Shown here: positions 4,924 through 5,532 of the stretch, piece by piece
Layout: the number at the start of each line of letters is the position of its first letter
How positions within the stretch are numbered: the stretch's first letter is position 1
Assembly (NCBI GenBank): GCA_029068025.1
Contig: JAIEDJ010000331.1
Span: forward strand, 1-5,532
DNA: 5,532 nucleotides
Source: Oscillospiraceae bacterium
GTDB taxonomy: Bacteria; Bacillota; Clostridia; Oscillospirales; Ruminococcaceae
Reading direction: 5' to 3'
The notes under the pieces: model-generated
Told to the model about the DNA's origin: nothing
The model's database searches: none
What the model saw: the letters and a program-made list of their open reading frames with translations, nothing else
Program-made: the position numbers and the translations under genes

Positions 4924-5406
4924 ATGGCTACTGAAAACATTAATGCGGAGAGCACGAATGACGGTGACAAGCTCAGCGAGAAAAACGGGGGGAACTCGGC
5001 GGAGATCGTGGAATTCCTCAAAAAGCAGATCACCGAGCTTCTAGCGGAGCTTAAGGAAAAGGACGGCGAGATCCGCAAGGTTAAGGTGAACGCTGCCGTT
5101 GACGCGGCGCTTATCGCGGCGGGAGCAAAGAACGTCGTCGCCGTCAAGGCGCTTATCACGGGGCTTGACGAGGCGGAGCTTTCGGAGGACGGTTCCGTGA
5201 AGGGGCTGGAGGAGAAGATCAGCGCGGTCAAAGCTTCGGACGGCTATCTGTTCGAGCAGCGCGGCGGCAAGGTGACTATGCGCGGCGCAAAGCCCGGGGA
5301 ATCGGGATCCGAAGGCATTGACGGGAACGCCGATATCTCGAAAATGACCTATTCGCAGCTGGCGGATTATATCAGGAAAAATCCGGACGCGAAGATCTTT
5401 GACTGA
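4924..5406 (+). CDS. Phage scaffolding protein, Gp20 minor structural family
   Basis: Scaffolds of this kind guide capsid subunits into a prohead and then leave. The protein has 160 residues with an ATG start and the strong site AAAGGAGG (4911-4918) five bases before it. Layout: a disordered polar N-terminus (1-25), an amphipathic coiled-coil stretch (about 27-53, EIVEFLKKQITELLAELKEK), then the family core (about 54-112) with AALIAAGAKNVVAVKALI, a GLEEKI motif and the SDGYLF signature. After a Gly-rich linker, the tail MTYSQLADYIRKNPDAKIF (141-159) is a short helix likely to touch the capsid protein. It is acidic and cysteine-free. It has its own promoter P3 and a structured leader, and is probably made in quantity. 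The major capsid gene is expected just beyond the window. Confidence 0.88.
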   Translation: MATENINAESTNDGDKLSEKNGGNSAEIVEFLKKQITELLAELKEKDGEIRKVKVNAAVDAALIAAGAKNVVAVKALITGLDEAELSEDGSVKGLEEKISAVKASDGYLFEQRGGKVTMRGAKPGESGSEGIDGNADISKMTYSQLADYIRKNPDAKIFD

Positions 5407-5407
5407 G

Positions 5408-5438
5408 AGCCGGTTTAGTATCCTCCGAAGCACCGGCT
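5408..5438 (+). repeat. Short hairpin after the scaffold gene
   Basis: AGCCGGT (5408-5414) pairs with ACCGGCT (5432-5438) around a 17-base loop, starting two bases after the stop codon. No T-run follows, so it is unlikely to be an efficient intrinsic terminator. It may protect the scaffold mRNA 3' end or slow polymerase. Confidence 0.4.
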
Positions 5439-5451
5439 TCACCCGTCCTTC

Positions 5452-5523
5452 CGCGCCCTACTTAGGCAATTTTTCTTGAGGTACATACAGTACATCTGCG
5501 AAAAATTGCCGTTGTAGGGCACG
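5452..5523. repeat. Long imperfect inverted repeat at window end
   Basis: GCCCTAC (5455-5461) pairs with GTAGGGC (5514-5520). After a 3x3 internal loop, GGCAATTTTTC (5465-5475) pairs perfectly with GAAAAATTGCC (5500-5510). Two more outer pairs exist at 5452-5453/5522-5523. The centre holds GTACAT twice (5481 and 5490), and GTAC can fold on itself. The size (about 72 bp) and symmetry fit an extragenic palindromic or miniature mobile repeat. It contains no ORF. The flank may continue beyond the window. A terminator is possible but there is no 3' T-run. Confidence 0.6.
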
Positions 5524-5532
5524 AAAATCCGG

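Overview
The window looks like the start of the late (DNA packaging and head assembly) region of a tailed phage or prophage from a Gram-positive host. The likeliest host is a gut or rumen Clostridia such as a Ruminococcus relative. That host call is an inference. It rests on strong AGGAGG-type ribosome sites (one extended to GGAGGTGATC), TTG as well as ATG starts, sigma-A-type promoters with extended -10 elements, mixed GC content and the phage families present. All recognised genes are on the + strand. No integrase, attachment site, tRNA or host gene is visible, so prophage and free phage cannot be told apart.

Layout. 2-67 is the tail end of an unidentified gene, followed by a strong terminator (87-137). 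A near-ideal promoter, P1 (169-197), sits inside an operator-like cluster of AAGTTC half-sites. Its transcript would begin with a long rod-shaped leader (208-306). Next come a 54-residue four-cysteine protein (351-515) and a 128-residue sigma-region-4-like late-regulator candidate (547-933). Then 492 bp carry no gene. This gap holds a strongly folded, GC-rich segment that may be a structured RNA (959-1195), a 40-bp tandem repeat (1196-1290), and a nested inverted-repeat element ending in a T-run (1300-1410) just before the terminase gene. After it come the terminase large subunit (1426-2724), terminase small subunit (2843-3214), SPP1-gp6-like portal (3306-4727) and Gp20-type scaffold (4924-5406). 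The window ends in two inverted repeats, the second a long hairpin (5452-5523).

How it works together. The two terminase subunits would bring phage DNA to the portal and pump it into a prohead built on the scaffold. Major capsid and tail genes presumably follow downstream. The regulator encoded just upstream is a natural candidate activator of the late genes. Two intergenic promoters, before terS (P2) and before the scaffold gene (P3), share A(G/A)TACT hexamers spaced one helical turn apart, with the last copy in the same position against the -35 box. This looks like a shared activator site.

The most interesting parts are the non-coding ones: the 959-1195 fold with tandem G-A mismatches in both long helices, the phased promoter repeats, the P1 leader rod, and a possible attenuator in the P3 leader. 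The order large subunit then small subunit is the reverse of the usual one, and no MuF-type minor head gene lies between portal and scaffold. Pairings were found by eye; no folding or database search was run.
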